Source of the DNA: an uncultured Croceitalea sp. | GTDB lineage: Bacteria; Bacteroidota; Bacteroidia; Flavobacteriales; Flavobacteriaceae | Assembly: GCA_947503285.1 (NCBI GenBank) | Contig: CANNDD010000005.1 | Location: 62,001-126,000 of the forward strand | DNA length: 64,000 nt | Direction of reading: 5' to 3' | Shown here: positions 54,755 through 63,635 of the stretch, in pieces | How positions within the stretch are numbered: the first letter of the stretch is position 1 | Layout of the letters: every line of letters begins with the position of its first letter | The notes under the pieces: model-generated | Database searches by the model: none | Told to the model about the DNA's origin: nothing | The model's input: only the letters and a program-made list of their open reading frames with translations | Translations under genes and position numbers: made by a program

Positions 54755-55006
54755 ATGGCAAATCATAAGTCAGCGTTAAAGCGCATTAGAAGAAATGAAG
54801 CAGTACGCTTGCGTAACAGATATCAGCATAAGACTGTTCGTAACGCAATTAAGAAATTACGCAGCGAAGAAGACAAAAAGGCTGCGGAAACCTTGTTGCC
54901 GACCGTGGTAAGTATGATAGACAAGTTGGCGAAGCGAAATATCATCCATAATAACAAAGCTGCCAACCTTAAGAGTAAATTGACCAGCAAAGTTGCGGCG
55001 ATGTAA
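54755..55006 (+). CDS. rpsT: 30S ribosomal protein S20
   Basis: This 83-residue, basic, helical protein begins [20 protein letters not shown], the classic S20 start, and continues with [11 protein letters not shown] and [20 protein letters not shown]. It binds 16S rRNA in the small subunit. It is preceded by the tRNA-Glu pair and followed by a terminator. Confidence 0.97.
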   Translation: MANHKSALKRIRRNEAVRLRNRYQHKTVRNAIKKLRSEEDKKAAETLLPTVVSMIDKLAKRNIIHNNKAANLKSKLTSKVAAM

Positions 55007-55027
55007 TCAGTCTTGAAAATAAGAATA

Positions 55028-55058
55028 AAAAAAGCTCTTCATCGAAGGGCTTTTTTTT
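55028..55058. terminator. Terminator after rpsT
   Basis: A 12-bp stem with one G-T pair (55028-55039 with 55045-55056, loop CATCG) is followed by T residues. The A-run on the left may also serve the convergent LruC gene. Confidence 0.88.
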
Positions 55059-55071
55059 ATGGTTTTGATTC

Positions 55072-57156
55072 TTAGTTCTTCAGGTCACCTTGGTTTCTGT
55101 ATCCCGGATTGTCTTTATACCAATCAGGGAACGTAGTGCCACCAGAAGTAGCCCAATCGTTAAAGAAATTATAGGCACGATTCACGGGAACACGCTCTTT
55201 CGGAACCCTGAAATTATGGATAATATTAATGGCCCACGGCAAACGCGAGTCCGTTTGATAGTTGCCATCCGGGTCTCGATTCACCCCTTCGGTTCCCACC
55301 GTATTCACCCCTAAACTAGTTCGTAACCTGTTCGGTAGATGGATTTCACGACCCCTGTCCCTATTGATGATCAAGAACGGGTTGAAAGGGGCAATGCCCA
55401 GTTGTGCCGTTGTCAAAGGCGTCGTAAATCGAACGTTGACCTCGGTTGGTCTATTTAGCATGGTCTCATTATTGTCAAATAAAATGATAACCGCCCTATT
55501 TTGACCTTCTTCGACTCCGTTACCTGCAACATTGATGTATCCTTCGTTTAAAACCGTACCGACAACCGATGCGACTTGATTTGGGGCTATACTTTCAAAT
55601 TCAATACCAAAGGCATTTGTCAAACCGGCCCCATCAGAGGTCACTTCAAAATGGATATCGAGCTGTACTACTTCGTTTTGGGCATTTTGAATGGCAACGA
55701 ACCTATAGTTTACCGCAGTATCATTGAAGTCGTAGTCGCCCAAGAAAGGCCAAAGATCTTCGAAGGCCACCGTGCCCCAACCATATTTGCTGGGTGTGAA
55801 TATCTCAAAGGCCTTTTCTGCATCTTCAGGAAACTCATCATTGCTATCGGTAATGCCATCACCATCGGTATCAGGGTCTTCGATATCTTCCGATACGGTA
55901 TAGGTGGTCAAATCATTAATCGTTCTACCAAAGTTCAATCCACTAGTTGAATTGGGGCCATAAACATACTCCCAGCCTCCAGTGACCGTATCCATGATGA
56001 TCAAATCTGAACTTGAACCGTTTGAGGCAAGCCATAATTCATTGTTCGAGTCGAAGGTCATCGAGGTAGGGTTGAACGGTAAATTGTCACTACTTATTCG
56101 AGTAGCTTGATATACATTATTATTATCAAGGTCTAAGCGATAAAGCCCGCCAAAACTGCTTAAAAACAGCGTACCGTCTTCTGCGAAGGCTAGGTCGCCA
56201 CCACCGGTTACATCGAGGTTGTTGATATCCCATGAAGAAAGCACTGTGGCATTGGTCGGATCTATAGTGTAAACTTTTGCCTGGGTCGAAAAGTATAATA
56301 ATCCATCGTTTTCATTGTATTCCAATCTTGGGCCACCCATTCCGACATTGGCAATGGTTGTCCATGAATCGTTGATCATATCATAACGCATTAAGGGGTT
56401 CCCGCTATTTTTTCCGATGGAATACAGGTACATATTGGCATGATCAATAGCGGCGGTATAACTACCCAAGGGCATCGGGGCAAGTTCTTTCAAGCTCCCA
56501 TTTAAAGGATTTATCGAAAATAACTGCCCAGAACCGTTTACGGCGAACAAAGTGTCGATTTCAATGTTTTTTCCGCTTGCACGGCTATTTGTTATTCTGT
56601 CTTTGAACCTTGAAACTTCAGCCTTTCTGACTTTTCCTGAGGTGTTGGAAAAATTGTAGGTTACGTTTCCATCGTTGATCGCTACTATTTCTGAGCTGAA
56701 GACAGTCCCTTCTTTACGGCGAATGTACAACTGCGAGTAATATGAGGGCATCATTATGGTATGTTGTAGCATACCATTGATAGGTCTGCCAGTGAATAGC
56801 ACCTGGTTCAGTTCATCAGTTTCAAAACTGGTTTCAGTATCAGGTTCACCCTCATCATTGATAACATCGACTTCTTCTAGATTGTATTGGGTACTATTAT
56901 AGGCGTAAACCGTATAAATGGCATTTGGGGTATTGTCATTGATGGTAACATTTACCGTTTCAGAAGTGGAGAATTCAAAATTCTCTGGGATCATTAGATT
57001 GGTAATATCCGTGGGTGAGGAATCGGGTTCCCCCTCTTCGACTATATTTTCCTCTTCGGGATCGGTGCCGTCTGCTAGGTTATCTTTGACACAAGACTGT
57101 ATCAAACCTACGAACGTCAGGATGGTAATCAGTTTTAAACTTTTTTTAATCAGCAT
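55072..57156 (-). CDS. LruC-domain lipoprotein
   Basis: This 694-residue protein has a lipoprotein signal peptide (LITILTFVGLIQSC, Cys22). An acidic linker and a beta-sheet region follow, then a propeller-like middle (about 195-420: GSGQLFSINPLNGSLKELAP, GLLYFSTQAKVYTIDPTN). Next comes a calcium-type loop DPDTDGDGITDSNDEFPEDA. The C-terminal LruC/DUF4842 domain has AFEDLWPFLGDYDFNDTAVN and then VTSDGAGLTNAFGIEFESI. LruC proteins are surface-exposed and found in many Bacteroidota, with poorly known roles. The 225-bp upstream gap contains two CGGTAAA half-sites (57260-57266 and, inverted, 57323-57329) and the 5-bp-arm palindrome at 57325-57339. Confidence 0.82.
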   Translation of the reverse strand: MLIKKSLKLITILTFVGLIQSCVKDNLADGTDPEEENIVEEGEPDSSPTDITNLMIPENFEFSTSETVNVTINDNTPNAIYTVYAYNSTQYNLEEVDVINDEGEPDTETSFETDELNQVLFTGRPINGMLQHTIMMPSYYSQLYIRRKEGTVFSSEIVAINDGNVTYNFSNTSGKVRKAEVSRFKDRITNSRASGKNIEIDTLFAVNGSGQLFSINPLNGSLKELAPMPLGSYTAAIDHANMYLYSIGKNSGNPLMRYDMINDSWTTIANVGMGGPRLEYNENDGLLYFSTQAKVYTIDPTNATVLSSWDINNLDVTGGGDLAFAEDGTLFLSSFGGLYRLDLDNNNVYQATRISSDNLPFNPTSMTFDSNNELWLASNGSSSDLIIMDTVTGGWEYVYGPNSTSGLNFGRTINDLTTYTVSEDIEDPDTDGDGITDSNDEFPEDAEKAFEIFTPSKYGWGTVAFEDLWPFLGDYDFNDTAVNYRFVAIQNAQNEVVQLDIHFEVTSDGAGLTNAFGIEFESIAPNQVASVVGTVLNEGYINVAGNGVEEGQNRAVIILFDNNETMLNRPTEVNVRFTTPLTTAQLGIAPFNPFLIINRDRGREIHLPNRLRTSLGVNTVGTEGVNRDPDGNYQTDSRLPWAINIIHNFRVPKERVPVNRAYNFFNDWATSGGTTFPDWYKDNPGYRNQGDLKN

Positions 57157-57381
57157 AGCATAACATTTAAAGACCTACAAATTTCATTTTATTGTAGATA
57201 ACTTAGGTTTCGTATTATTTGGGACTAGAGTGAAGTTTCGACGTATGGCAAAAAACCATCGGTAAAGTGCAAATACATAAAAACAACATCAAATGAACGA
57301 AAAAGACTACAAAAATGTGTATTTTACCGACGAACGGTAGGTTAATGTTGTGAATCTCGTGTAAATCGTGGTGAACCCCGT

Positions 57382-58047
57382 TTATCTGAATGCGCGACGC
57401 CGACCTAGCAACAGACCAATTAGATACATGGTATAGGAGGCCACGATGGTTAGTTTTAGAATATCCCTGAAGTGATATTCGACCCAGATTTTGGGTTTAA
57501 GAAAACCGGTAAGGTTTAGAAAAGGAAAAATCAAATGAAAAATCAACAGGCCCAAGGTTATCCAGAACATGAAATTGTGGCGCTCAAACCTCCAATTCCG
57601 TCCACTAAAGTACATTAGGGCTACCACAATATAAAATAGGGATGCCAGTGTATCAGCCTGATAAAGCCCGCTATAAAAAGGATCTTCGATAAAACAATTT
57701 AAAACATAGCTCAACAATACGGTAAAACCAAAATACAGAATGACCTTTTTGTAAATTTTTCTTTTGACTATTTTGAAATACACCCAGAAAAAATAACCGA
57801 ATACGAGAACGGAATGGATATTGAATATAATGACATTGTACCATGCATACTTTGGGTCTTCAAAAAAGCTGATATCCTCGTAGGTAATGATGAAGTACCC
57901 GAGCAATTCAGTGAAGATGGTATAGGCAATATAAATGGGGAAGAATTTTAAGACAGTATCAAAGTAACGATGGTAAGTAGCTATCGCCACTACGAGAATT
58001 ATGACATAAAGGAGGATAAAGTAGCTGGTCTGTATGAATTCTAACAT
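57382..58047 (-). CDS. 7-TM membrane protein A (paralog of B)
   Basis: This 221-residue protein has seven predicted transmembrane helices and almost no soluble loops. It aligns with the gene directly upstream: YHRYFDTVLKFFPIYIAYTI matches YRGYFDTVLKYYPMLIAYTF, and both end in G-R/K-R-R-A-F-R/E. No family is recognised. A 9-bp gap separates the two, so they form one transcript with the lipoprotein before them. The likely location is the inner membrane. The function is unknown; a sensor or transporter cannot be told apart. Confidence 0.78.
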   Translation of the reverse strand: MLEFIQTSYFILLYVIILVVAIATYHRYFDTVLKFFPIYIAYTIFTELLGYFIITYEDISFFEDPKYAWYNVIIFNIHSVLVFGYFFWVYFKIVKRKIYKKVILYFGFTVLLSYVLNCFIEDPFYSGLYQADTLASLFYIVVALMYFSGRNWRFERHNFMFWITLGLLIFHLIFPFLNLTGFLKPKIWVEYHFRDILKLTIVASYTMYLIGLLLGRRRAFR

Positions 58048-58056
58048 TTGAAGTGA

Positions 58057-58746
58057 TTATTCAAAAGCTCTTCTTTTTCCTTTTACAAATCCTATGATGA
58101 TCAAGCCATACATTACTATGATTAAGATTTTTAGAACGGTTCTCAAGCTATACTTTTCCCAAGTATAGTAGTCTAAATAACCTATTAAAAATAAGATTGG
58201 AAAAATACTGTAGAAAACTAAAAGAGCTATACTTAGCCAGAAAACCAAATTGTTCGGTTGAACTAATTTTTTATTCCTTTTGTGTTTATCAATAAAATAT
58301 AAACCTATAAATAGGACTAGTACCCATGATCCTATAGAAACAGAGTAGAACAAGTCGGTTTCAAAAGGATTTTGAAAAATACAGCTAATTACAAATGAAA
58401 ATATGGAGATAAATGAAATCAGCTTAACATATTTCTTGTATGACTTATCTAAAATCAATTGCCAATAAACAGAATAGAAAAAGATTAAAAATATTACAAA
58501 GTATATATTGTAAATTATTTGATTATAAGAACTATAGCTTAAGTTCTTGAAAAATGAAAAAGAAGGATACGTTCTTACCAAAGTACCTAGGAGTTCGTTA
58601 AAAAATGTATAAGCGATTAGCATCGGATAATACTTCAAAACCGTATCAAAATAACCACGATACTTAAAAAGACTCACCACCAAAGTGACAAAATAAATGG
58701 GTATAAAATAATGCTCGCCTAAAAAATCTAAGAACTCCTGGAACAT
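58057..58746 (-). CDS. 7-TM membrane protein B (paralog of A)
   Basis: The ATG at 58746 is chosen because it follows the stop of the upstream lipoprotein gene; a longer frame to 58791 would overlap it. The 229-residue product has seven predicted helices with the same order of motifs as protein A (YFDTVLKYYPMLIAYTFFNE, then FQNPFETDLFYSVSIGSWVL, ending GKRRAFE). The gene is visibly richer in A and T than its neighbours. No known domain is recognised. Confidence 0.78.
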   Translation of the reverse strand: MFQEFLDFLGEHYFIPIYFVTLVVSLFKYRGYFDTVLKYYPMLIAYTFFNELLGTLVRTYPSFSFFKNLSYSSYNQIIYNIYFVIFLIFFYSVYWQLILDKSYKKYVKLISFISIFSFVISCIFQNPFETDLFYSVSIGSWVLVLFIGLYFIDKHKRNKKLVQPNNLVFWLSIALLVFYSIFPILFLIGYLDYYTWEKYSLRTVLKILIIVMYGLIIIGFVKGKRRAFE

Positions 58747-58753
58747 TTTACTA

Positions 58754-59398
58754 TTAAAAATCTGTTTTTGGTGGTGGTCCTGAACCTCCATGATTAAGAG
58801 TTAGACTTCCTCCATTATACAAATTGGGTGTAGGCGAAAAGTTTGGCAAAAGGGATGCTTTTGATTTTTGTTCGTTGTCTTGCCCGTTACCTTGGTATTC
58901 CCTGATCCAATCACGAATTAACTGAGCTTTACCGTCAGCTGCTATGAAAATACCACCATAATCACCATCAACTTCAGCGGCTGGGACTATAAACACCGTA
59001 TTTCTTCTGAGGTATTTTTTATTTCTTTTTCCATAATTGCCAAAATAAATACGTAGGCTGTCGGTTTTTGTTCCTCCTTTTTTGGCTTCTTGCTCTACGT
59101 AAGCAATGTACTGTTTCAATGTATCAATATTAAATGCTACAAAACGTGTCGGTACAAAAGGTTTTCCGTCCTCTTGATTTTGCGACTCTATTTTGGCGAT
59201 ATTATTTGCCCTTCTATCTGAATAGTCCACATATAATGAATCGGCATCTGCAAGGGATATAATTCCTTCAGGTGCTTTTACCACCTTTTCAACTTCTGGG
59301 GTCGGTTCTGGTTGATGTTCTTTTTTCTGTTGTTCGCATGATAAGGTCAAAATGGCCAACCCAATAGCCATCAACATCGGTTTTTTAATGGTTTTCAT
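58754..59398 (-). CDS. Lipoprotein upstream of the 7-TM pair
   Basis: This 214-residue protein has a lipoprotein signal (LMAIGLAILTLSC, Cys21) followed by a Glu/Pro/Lys-rich linker. A globular part of about 110 residues (FVAFNIDTLKQYIAYVEQEA, SLRIYFGNYGKRNKKYLRRN, TVFIVPAAEVDGDYGGIFI) precedes a Gly/Pro/Asn-rich tail ending GGSGPPPKTDF. No family is recognised with confidence. It is the first gene of the three-gene run before the two paralogous membrane proteins. The rho terminator upstream separates it from rho. Confidence 0.72.
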   Translation of the reverse strand: MKTIKKPMLMAIGLAILTLSCEQQKKEHQPEPTPEVEKVVKAPEGIISLADADSLYVDYSDRRANNIAKIESQNQEDGKPFVPTRFVAFNIDTLKQYIAYVEQEAKKGGTKTDSLRIYFGNYGKRNKKYLRRNTVFIVPAAEVDGDYGGIFIAADGKAQLIRDWIREYQGNGQDNEQKSKASLLPNFSPTPNLYNGGSLTLNHGGSGPPPKTDF

Positions 59399-59476
59399 AA
59401 GTTTAGTGTTTTTTAGGATTACAAGTTTTGGGGAAACTTCCCTAAAGATATGGTTTTATTCAAACATGTTAAATCA

Positions 59477-59506
59477 AAAAACCCAATGGATTTCCATTGG
59501 GTTTTT
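59477..59506. terminator. Terminator after rho
   Basis: A perfect 13-bp stem (59477-59489 with 59494-59506, loop ATTT) has A and T runs on its sides. It lies 23 bp beyond the rho stop on the minus strand. Confidence 0.88.
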
Positions 59507-59528
59507 AACTATAAAAAACTTTTAAGGA

Positions 59529-61100
59529 TTATTGGTTCATCGTCATCAAAAACTCTTCGTTGTTTTTGGTCTGTTTAAAACGTTGCTCAATAAATTCCAT
59601 GGCCTCGACCGGATTCATGTCCGCAAGGTATTTGCGCATGATCCACATGCGTTGAAGGGTACTATCGTCGAGCAATAGATCATCCCTACGGGTGCTGGAA
59701 GAAGTAAGGTCAATAGCAGGGAATATCCTTCTATTGGCAATTTTACGATCTAATTGCAATTCCATATTACCAGTTCCCTTGAATTCTTCAAAGATGACCT
59801 CGTCCATTTTTGAACCGGTCTCGGTAAGTGCCGTGGCAATAATGGATAATGAGCCACCGCCTTCTATGTTACGGGCCGCACCAAAGAAACGTTTTGGTTT
59901 ATGTAATGCATTGGCATCGACACCACCACTTAAAACCTTTCCTGAAGCAGGTTGCACGGTATTGTATGCTCTTGCCAAACGCGTAATGGAATCCAATAAG
60001 ATGACCACATCGTGACCACATTCGACCAAACGTTTTGCTTTTTCAAGTACGATATTAGCCACACGCACATGTTCTGAAGCTTCTTTGTCAAAGGTTGAGG
60101 CAACTACTTCACCGCGTACATTGCGTTGCATATCGGTAACCTCTTCAGGGCGTTCGTCAATCAATAGTATGATCTGATATACCTCAGGGTGATTGGCTGC
60201 TATACCATTGGCAATATCTTTCAACAACATGGTCTTACCTGTTTTGGGCTGCGATACGATCATACCACGTTGTCCCTTTCCTATAGGGGAGAACAAATCG
60301 ATGATTCGCGTTGAAATGGTACTTTGCCTTTCTGCCAAGTTGAACTTTTCTTGTGGAAAAAGTGGGGTAAGGTGTTCAAAAGAGACCCGGTCGCGAACTA
60401 CTTGTGGGTCAATTCCATTGATTTTGTTCACTTTGATCAACGGAAAGTACTTTTCTCCTTCTTTCGGTGGGCGTACGTTTCCTAAAACCGTATCCCCGGT
60501 CTTTAAGCCAAATAAGCGAATTTGTGACTGCGACACATAAATGTCATCAGGTGAGGACAGGTAGTTGTAATCCGAAGATCTTAAAAAACCATAGCCATCT
60601 TGCATAATGTCAAGCACGCCCTCACTTTCAATAATGCTATCGAATTCAAACTCGGGCTCCTTATAACGGTTTTTAAGGTCTTTGTCAAAATTGCTGCTCT
60701 TTTTTTCGTGCTGTGGACGCTGGTTTTGAGAACCCCTTCTGTTTTGCCCTTTCTGTTGTTGGGTATTGGGCTTATGCTGTTCCCTTTTCTGGGTTTGCCC
60801 TGGTGTCTGGGCCGTTGTCGGTGCCTTTTCTTCTTTTTGCTCAGCAGGGGCAGATTTTTTCTCCTCAGGTTTAGGGGCTTCTTTTCGTGGTGCCCGGGCC
60901 CTTTTTGGTCTTGCTTCTTTTTTTTCTTTGACCTCCGGTAGCTTCTCGGCTACCACTTTCGGATTAGAGGCTTGTACATCAAGGATTTGATATACCAAAT
61001 CCAATTTTTTGATGGTCTTGAACTTTGGGATGTTTAATTCTTTTGCAATTTCCTGTAGCTCAGGAAGCTTTTTTGCTTTTAGATCTGAAATCTCGAACAT
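59529..61100 (-). CDS. rho: Transcription termination factor Rho
   Basis: Rho is the hexameric RNA helicase that ends untranslated transcripts. The 523-residue protein is about 100 longer than E. coli Rho because of a Lys/Pro/Gln/Ala-rich insertion at about residues 62-145 ([20 protein letters not shown]). An N-terminal Rho_N domain ([20 protein letters not shown]) precedes it. The RNA-binding domain has [20 protein letters not shown]. The ATPase has the P-loop [13 protein letters not shown] and then [14 protein letters not shown] and the R-loop [10 protein letters not shown]. The insertion is typical of Bacteroidota. In Bacteroides thetaiotaomicron a disordered Rho region is reported to drive condensate formation. 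Confidence 0.97.
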   Translation of the reverse strand: MFEISDLKAKKLPELQEIAKELNIPKFKTIKKLDLVYQILDVQASNPKVVAEKLPEVKEKKEARPKRARAPRKEAPKPEEKKSAPAEQKEEKAPTTAQTPGQTQKREQHKPNTQQQKGQNRRGSQNQRPQHEKKSSNFDKDLKNRYKEPEFEFDSIIESEGVLDIMQDGYGFLRSSDYNYLSSPDDIYVSQSQIRLFGLKTGDTVLGNVRPPKEGEKYFPLIKVNKINGIDPQVVRDRVSFEHLTPLFPQEKFNLAERQSTISTRIIDLFSPIGKGQRGMIVSQPKTGKTMLLKDIANGIAANHPEVYQIILLIDERPEEVTDMQRNVRGEVVASTFDKEASEHVRVANIVLEKAKRLVECGHDVVILLDSITRLARAYNTVQPASGKVLSGGVDANALHKPKRFFGAARNIEGGGSLSIIATALTETGSKMDEVIFEEFKGTGNMELQLDRKIANRRIFPAIDLTSSSTRRDDLLLDDSTLQRMWIMRKYLADMNPVEAMEFIEQRFKQTKNNEEFLMTMNQ

Positions 61101-61259
61101 TAAATAATCAATAGGTTAAACTTGTATCTGATTTTGAAGTAAAATGTTGTTTGTTGGATATTACAGTGGGGAAAGATTTCCCGGGGTAAGTGTTCTATTA
61201 CAACACTACAATTATACAAATTATTTTCAACAACTTAGGCGATTTATTGAAAAGACACG

Positions 61260-61267
61260 TATTTTTG
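61260..61267 (+). promoter_or_regulatory. -7 element before DUF4293 gene
   Basis: TATTTTTG fits TAnnTTTG and lies 23 bp before the ATG at 61291. No clear -33 element is seen at the usual distance. The rest of 61101-61259 holds only the divergent rho leader. Confidence 0.45.
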
Positions 61268-61290
61268 CTATCCGAAATCGATAAAATAGA

Positions 61291-61701
61291 ATGATTCAGC
61301 GTATTCAAACCTTGTATTTAATTTTGGTTGCCCTCTTATCTGGGGTATTGCCCTTTTTTATACATCTTTGGGTCGAAGGCGGTTCGGGGCAATTTTTCGC
61401 CAAAAATGACATCCTTATATCCATTGCCTTTTATGCGGTTGCGGCTTTAGCCATCGTTGCTATAGTATCATTCAAGAAAAGACAGCATCAATTTGTGTTA
61501 AACAGATTGAATATGATATTGAATCTTTTTTTACTGGGATTTTTCGTTTATCGATCACTAAACTTATCCGGAGGGGCGGCAGTCTCTGAGAAGGGTATTG
61601 GGATGTTGATTCCTGTATTTTCTATCGTTTTTCTGGTTCTTGCAAATAGGGCTATCAAAAAGGATGAGGATCTTGTAAAATCTGTGGATCGTCTACGTTA
61701 A
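61291..61701 (+). CDS. DUF4293 membrane protein
   Basis: This 136-residue protein has four predicted transmembrane helices. The N-terminus MIQRIQTLYLILVALLSGVL is the hallmark of DUF4293, a Bacteroidota-specific family often next to rho. KKRQHQFVLNRLNMILNLFL lies between helices two and three. The family function is unknown. The divergent arrangement with rho is conserved in this group to my knowledge. A terminator follows at 61731. Confidence 0.88.
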   Translation: MIQRIQTLYLILVALLSGVLPFFIHLWVEGGSGQFFAKNDILISIAFYAVAALAIVAIVSFKKRQHQFVLNRLNMILNLFLLGFFVYRSLNLSGGAAVSEKGIGMLIPVFSIVFLVLANRAIKKDEDLVKSVDRLR

Positions 61702-61730
61702 ACCTAACATCTTAGTAATATTAGTGCGTC

Positions 61731-61757
61731 AAGCCCCGAAAGATTTCGGGGCTTTTT
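61731..61757. terminator. Terminator between DUF4293 and DUF6503 genes
   Basis: The stem AAGCCCCGAA/TTCGGGGCTT with loop AGAT is followed by TTT, 29 bp after the DUF4293 stop and 25 bp after the convergent stop side. Confidence 0.9.
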
Positions 61758-61782
61758 GCATTTTAAAAACTTTTTGACCCTT

Positions 61783-62646
61783 CTATCTGGTTGTTGCCAT
61801 AAGATTGTCAGTGGTGAAACCATTTCCGAAACTGACATCGGTAAGGGTTTGTACCAGGTTAGGTGATTCTGAATATCCATTTTCACTCGGCATAAAATAG
61901 GTTCTTTTTGTGGCCACCATTTGACCTTCTATATCGGTGTATTCATAATCAGCGATAATAACAGGCTCGTTTACGCCCATGAACGGTAAGGAGAAATAGA
62001 ATCGATCAATTAGTTTCGTCTCAGGGTTTACATATAGAATGTAAGTATCGTTCTGCTCTTTACCCGTTACGGCAGGATCATAGGTGATTTTAAGTTTATC
62101 ATAGTTCGTGCCCTTCAATTCTTCTTGCCCTTCAAAACTCGCTATGGTTCCGGTATCATTTAACTTGTAGGGCATCACGAACCAGAAATAGTTTGCCTTT
62201 CTTAAAAAATCACCGACTGTATTGCCATTCGGGTCATCTGTTTTTTTGTCGTCTATCATAACTATGGTCTTTTCCCCATCAAAACATTGTGTAACTTCGC
62301 CGGCCACGTCAGGCATTACATTGATTTCATGTTTGGTATAATGACCGTATGAGGCTTCATTGTCAAAAATGTAACGCTCTGTTGAAATATCCGTTTTGTT
62401 GACATCTGGGTTATGGTACGTATAGGTATATTGAACATCACCCTTTTTCCAAAGATCGTTCCAACCACCATGTGCATATTCAATTGCCGCCAATACCGTT
62501 TGTGGATCTTGGGTATCGTAGACGGGGGGCTTCTCGATTTCCTTAACTATGGTTTCCACCTGTTGAATTTCCTTCTTTGGTTTTTCCGCGCAAGAAATAA
62601 TAGCCGTAATGGCGAGAACGGATAAAGTCTTAAAAAATAATTTCAT
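61783..62646 (-). CDS. DUF6503-type lipoprotein
   Basis: This 287-residue protein has a lipoprotein signal peptide (TLSVLAITAIISC, Cys19). After a charged linker it has a LolA/LolB-like beta-rich fold: AIEYAHGGWNDLWKKGDVQY, then TQCFDGEKTIVMIDD, KLKITYDPAVTG and ETKLIDRFYFSLPF. This pattern fits proteins annotated DUF6503 in Flavobacteriaceae, which resemble outer-membrane lipoprotein-sorting proteins. Its exact role is unknown. The upstream neighbour is the MBL-fold gene, 50 bp away on the same strand. Confidence 0.72.
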   Translation of the reverse strand: MKLFFKTLSVLAITAIISCAEKPKKEIQQVETIVKEIEKPPVYDTQDPQTVLAAIEYAHGGWNDLWKKGDVQYTYTYHNPDVNKTDISTERYIFDNEASYGHYTKHEINVMPDVAGEVTQCFDGEKTIVMIDDKKTDDPNGNTVGDFLRKANYFWFVMPYKLNDTGTIASFEGQEELKGTNYDKLKITYDPAVTGKEQNDTYILYVNPETKLIDRFYFSLPFMGVNEPVIIADYEYTDIEGQMVATKRTYFMPSENGYSESPNLVQTLTDVSFGNGFTTDNLMATTR

Positions 62647-62696
62647 AATGATTTGTTGTTGTTTGAAGTCTTAGACGAAAAAAACCAAGATGCTTA

Positions 62697-63635
62697 CTAA
62701 AGTGAAAAAACGGCTTTGAATTTCGAAGAACGAAAGCCGCCTTTGAAGACCTCATCGCTTTGCGTGCTTTTCGCATTCAATAAGGGATTGGTATGATTAA
62801 AATGGATGAAATGGACTTTTTTCTTTTCCAATGGTGGTAATGACTTCAGTAAATGCATACTTTCAATGACAAACGGATGGGGAATTTCTGAAATATCGCG
62901 ATTGTCGATTTCTGCAGCGTCAAAGAAAGTGGCATCTAAAAAAGCGTAGTCTACTTTTTTGATTTCTTCCACAATCGATTTTTTCCATTTTGACCACTTA
63001 TCGATATCGGGGATAAAAAGAACGCTCTTACTTGGGCCGACGATTTTATAGCCTACGGTTTCTGAAAACTCATCACGATGTGGTACCAAAAATGGAATGA
63101 TATCAATGTTATTGGTAACCGATACGGCTTGCTCATTTTCAATTTGATGGATCTGAATGTTCTCAAGTTCTACCAATTGACTCCACGGGCCATTGGTCTC
63201 CAAGAATTTTTTCAATTTTGGCATCACATATACTTTCGCCTTTTTGGCGCCTAAAACTTCCCGCCCCAAATGCATGAGGCCCGTATAGTGCCCTATATGG
63301 GCGTGGGTTATAAAAATGCCATCAGGTAATGTTCTTTCAATGCTGGCATGGCTTTGTAGCAGACGTATTTGCCGTGGCAAGTCTGGGGTTGCCTCAAAGA
63401 GGTAGGTTTTATTGTTTTCATGGTCGACTAGACCCAATGAAACCACTTTTCGATTGGGATCGGGCTTATCAAAGAGCGCTGCACAACATTCTTTTTCACA
63501 ACCTATATGGGGGCTTCCAGCGTCTTGAACAGTGCCCAATACAAGTAAAGATACTTTTAGGTCCCCCGTCGGTATTGTTTGACCATAACACGAGAGGAAA
63601 CTGACAAGTAAGATAAATGGAAAGCTGTATTTCAT
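62697..63635 (-). CDS. MBL-fold hydrolase, PqqB-like
   Basis: This 312-residue protein has a signal peptide (MKYSFPFILLVSFLSCYGQ). Its fold is a metallo-beta-lactamase type close to PqqB: VLGTVQDAGSPHIGCEKECC, FITHAHIGHYTGL (the H-x-H-x-x-H motif has Gly where hydrolases have Asp), VPHRDEFSETVGY and FIHFNHTNPLL. The missing Asp of HxHxDH is shared with PqqB proteins. No other pqq genes are present, so PQQ synthesis is not implied. Its start overlaps the phosphodiesterase stop by 4 bp (ATGA). Confidence 0.82.
   Translation of the reverse strand: MKYSFPFILLVSFLSCYGQTIPTGDLKVSLLVLGTVQDAGSPHIGCEKECCAALFDKPDPNRKVVSLGLVDHENNKTYLFEATPDLPRQIRLLQSHASIERTLPDGIFITHAHIGHYTGLMHLGREVLGAKKAKVYVMPKLKKFLETNGPWSQLVELENIQIHQIENEQAVSVTNNIDIIPFLVPHRDEFSETVGYKIVGPSKSVLFIPDIDKWSKWKKSIVEEIKKVDYAFLDATFFDAAEIDNRDISEIPHPFVIESMHLLKSLPPLEKKKVHFIHFNHTNPLLNAKSTQSDEVFKGGFRSSKFKAVFSL

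Noticed and set aside
55576-55950. 124-codon plus-strand frame
   Set aside because: It is antisense to the LruC-domain gene, whose reading frame has clear domains.
60600-60941. 113-codon plus-strand frame with hydrophobic residues
   Set aside because: It is antisense to the low-complexity insertion of rho; the Phe/Leu richness results from Lys/Glu codons read backwards.
62697-63635. PQQ biosynthesis cluster
   Set aside because: Only a PqqB-like MBL-fold protein is present; pqqA, pqqC, pqqD and pqqE are absent from the window.
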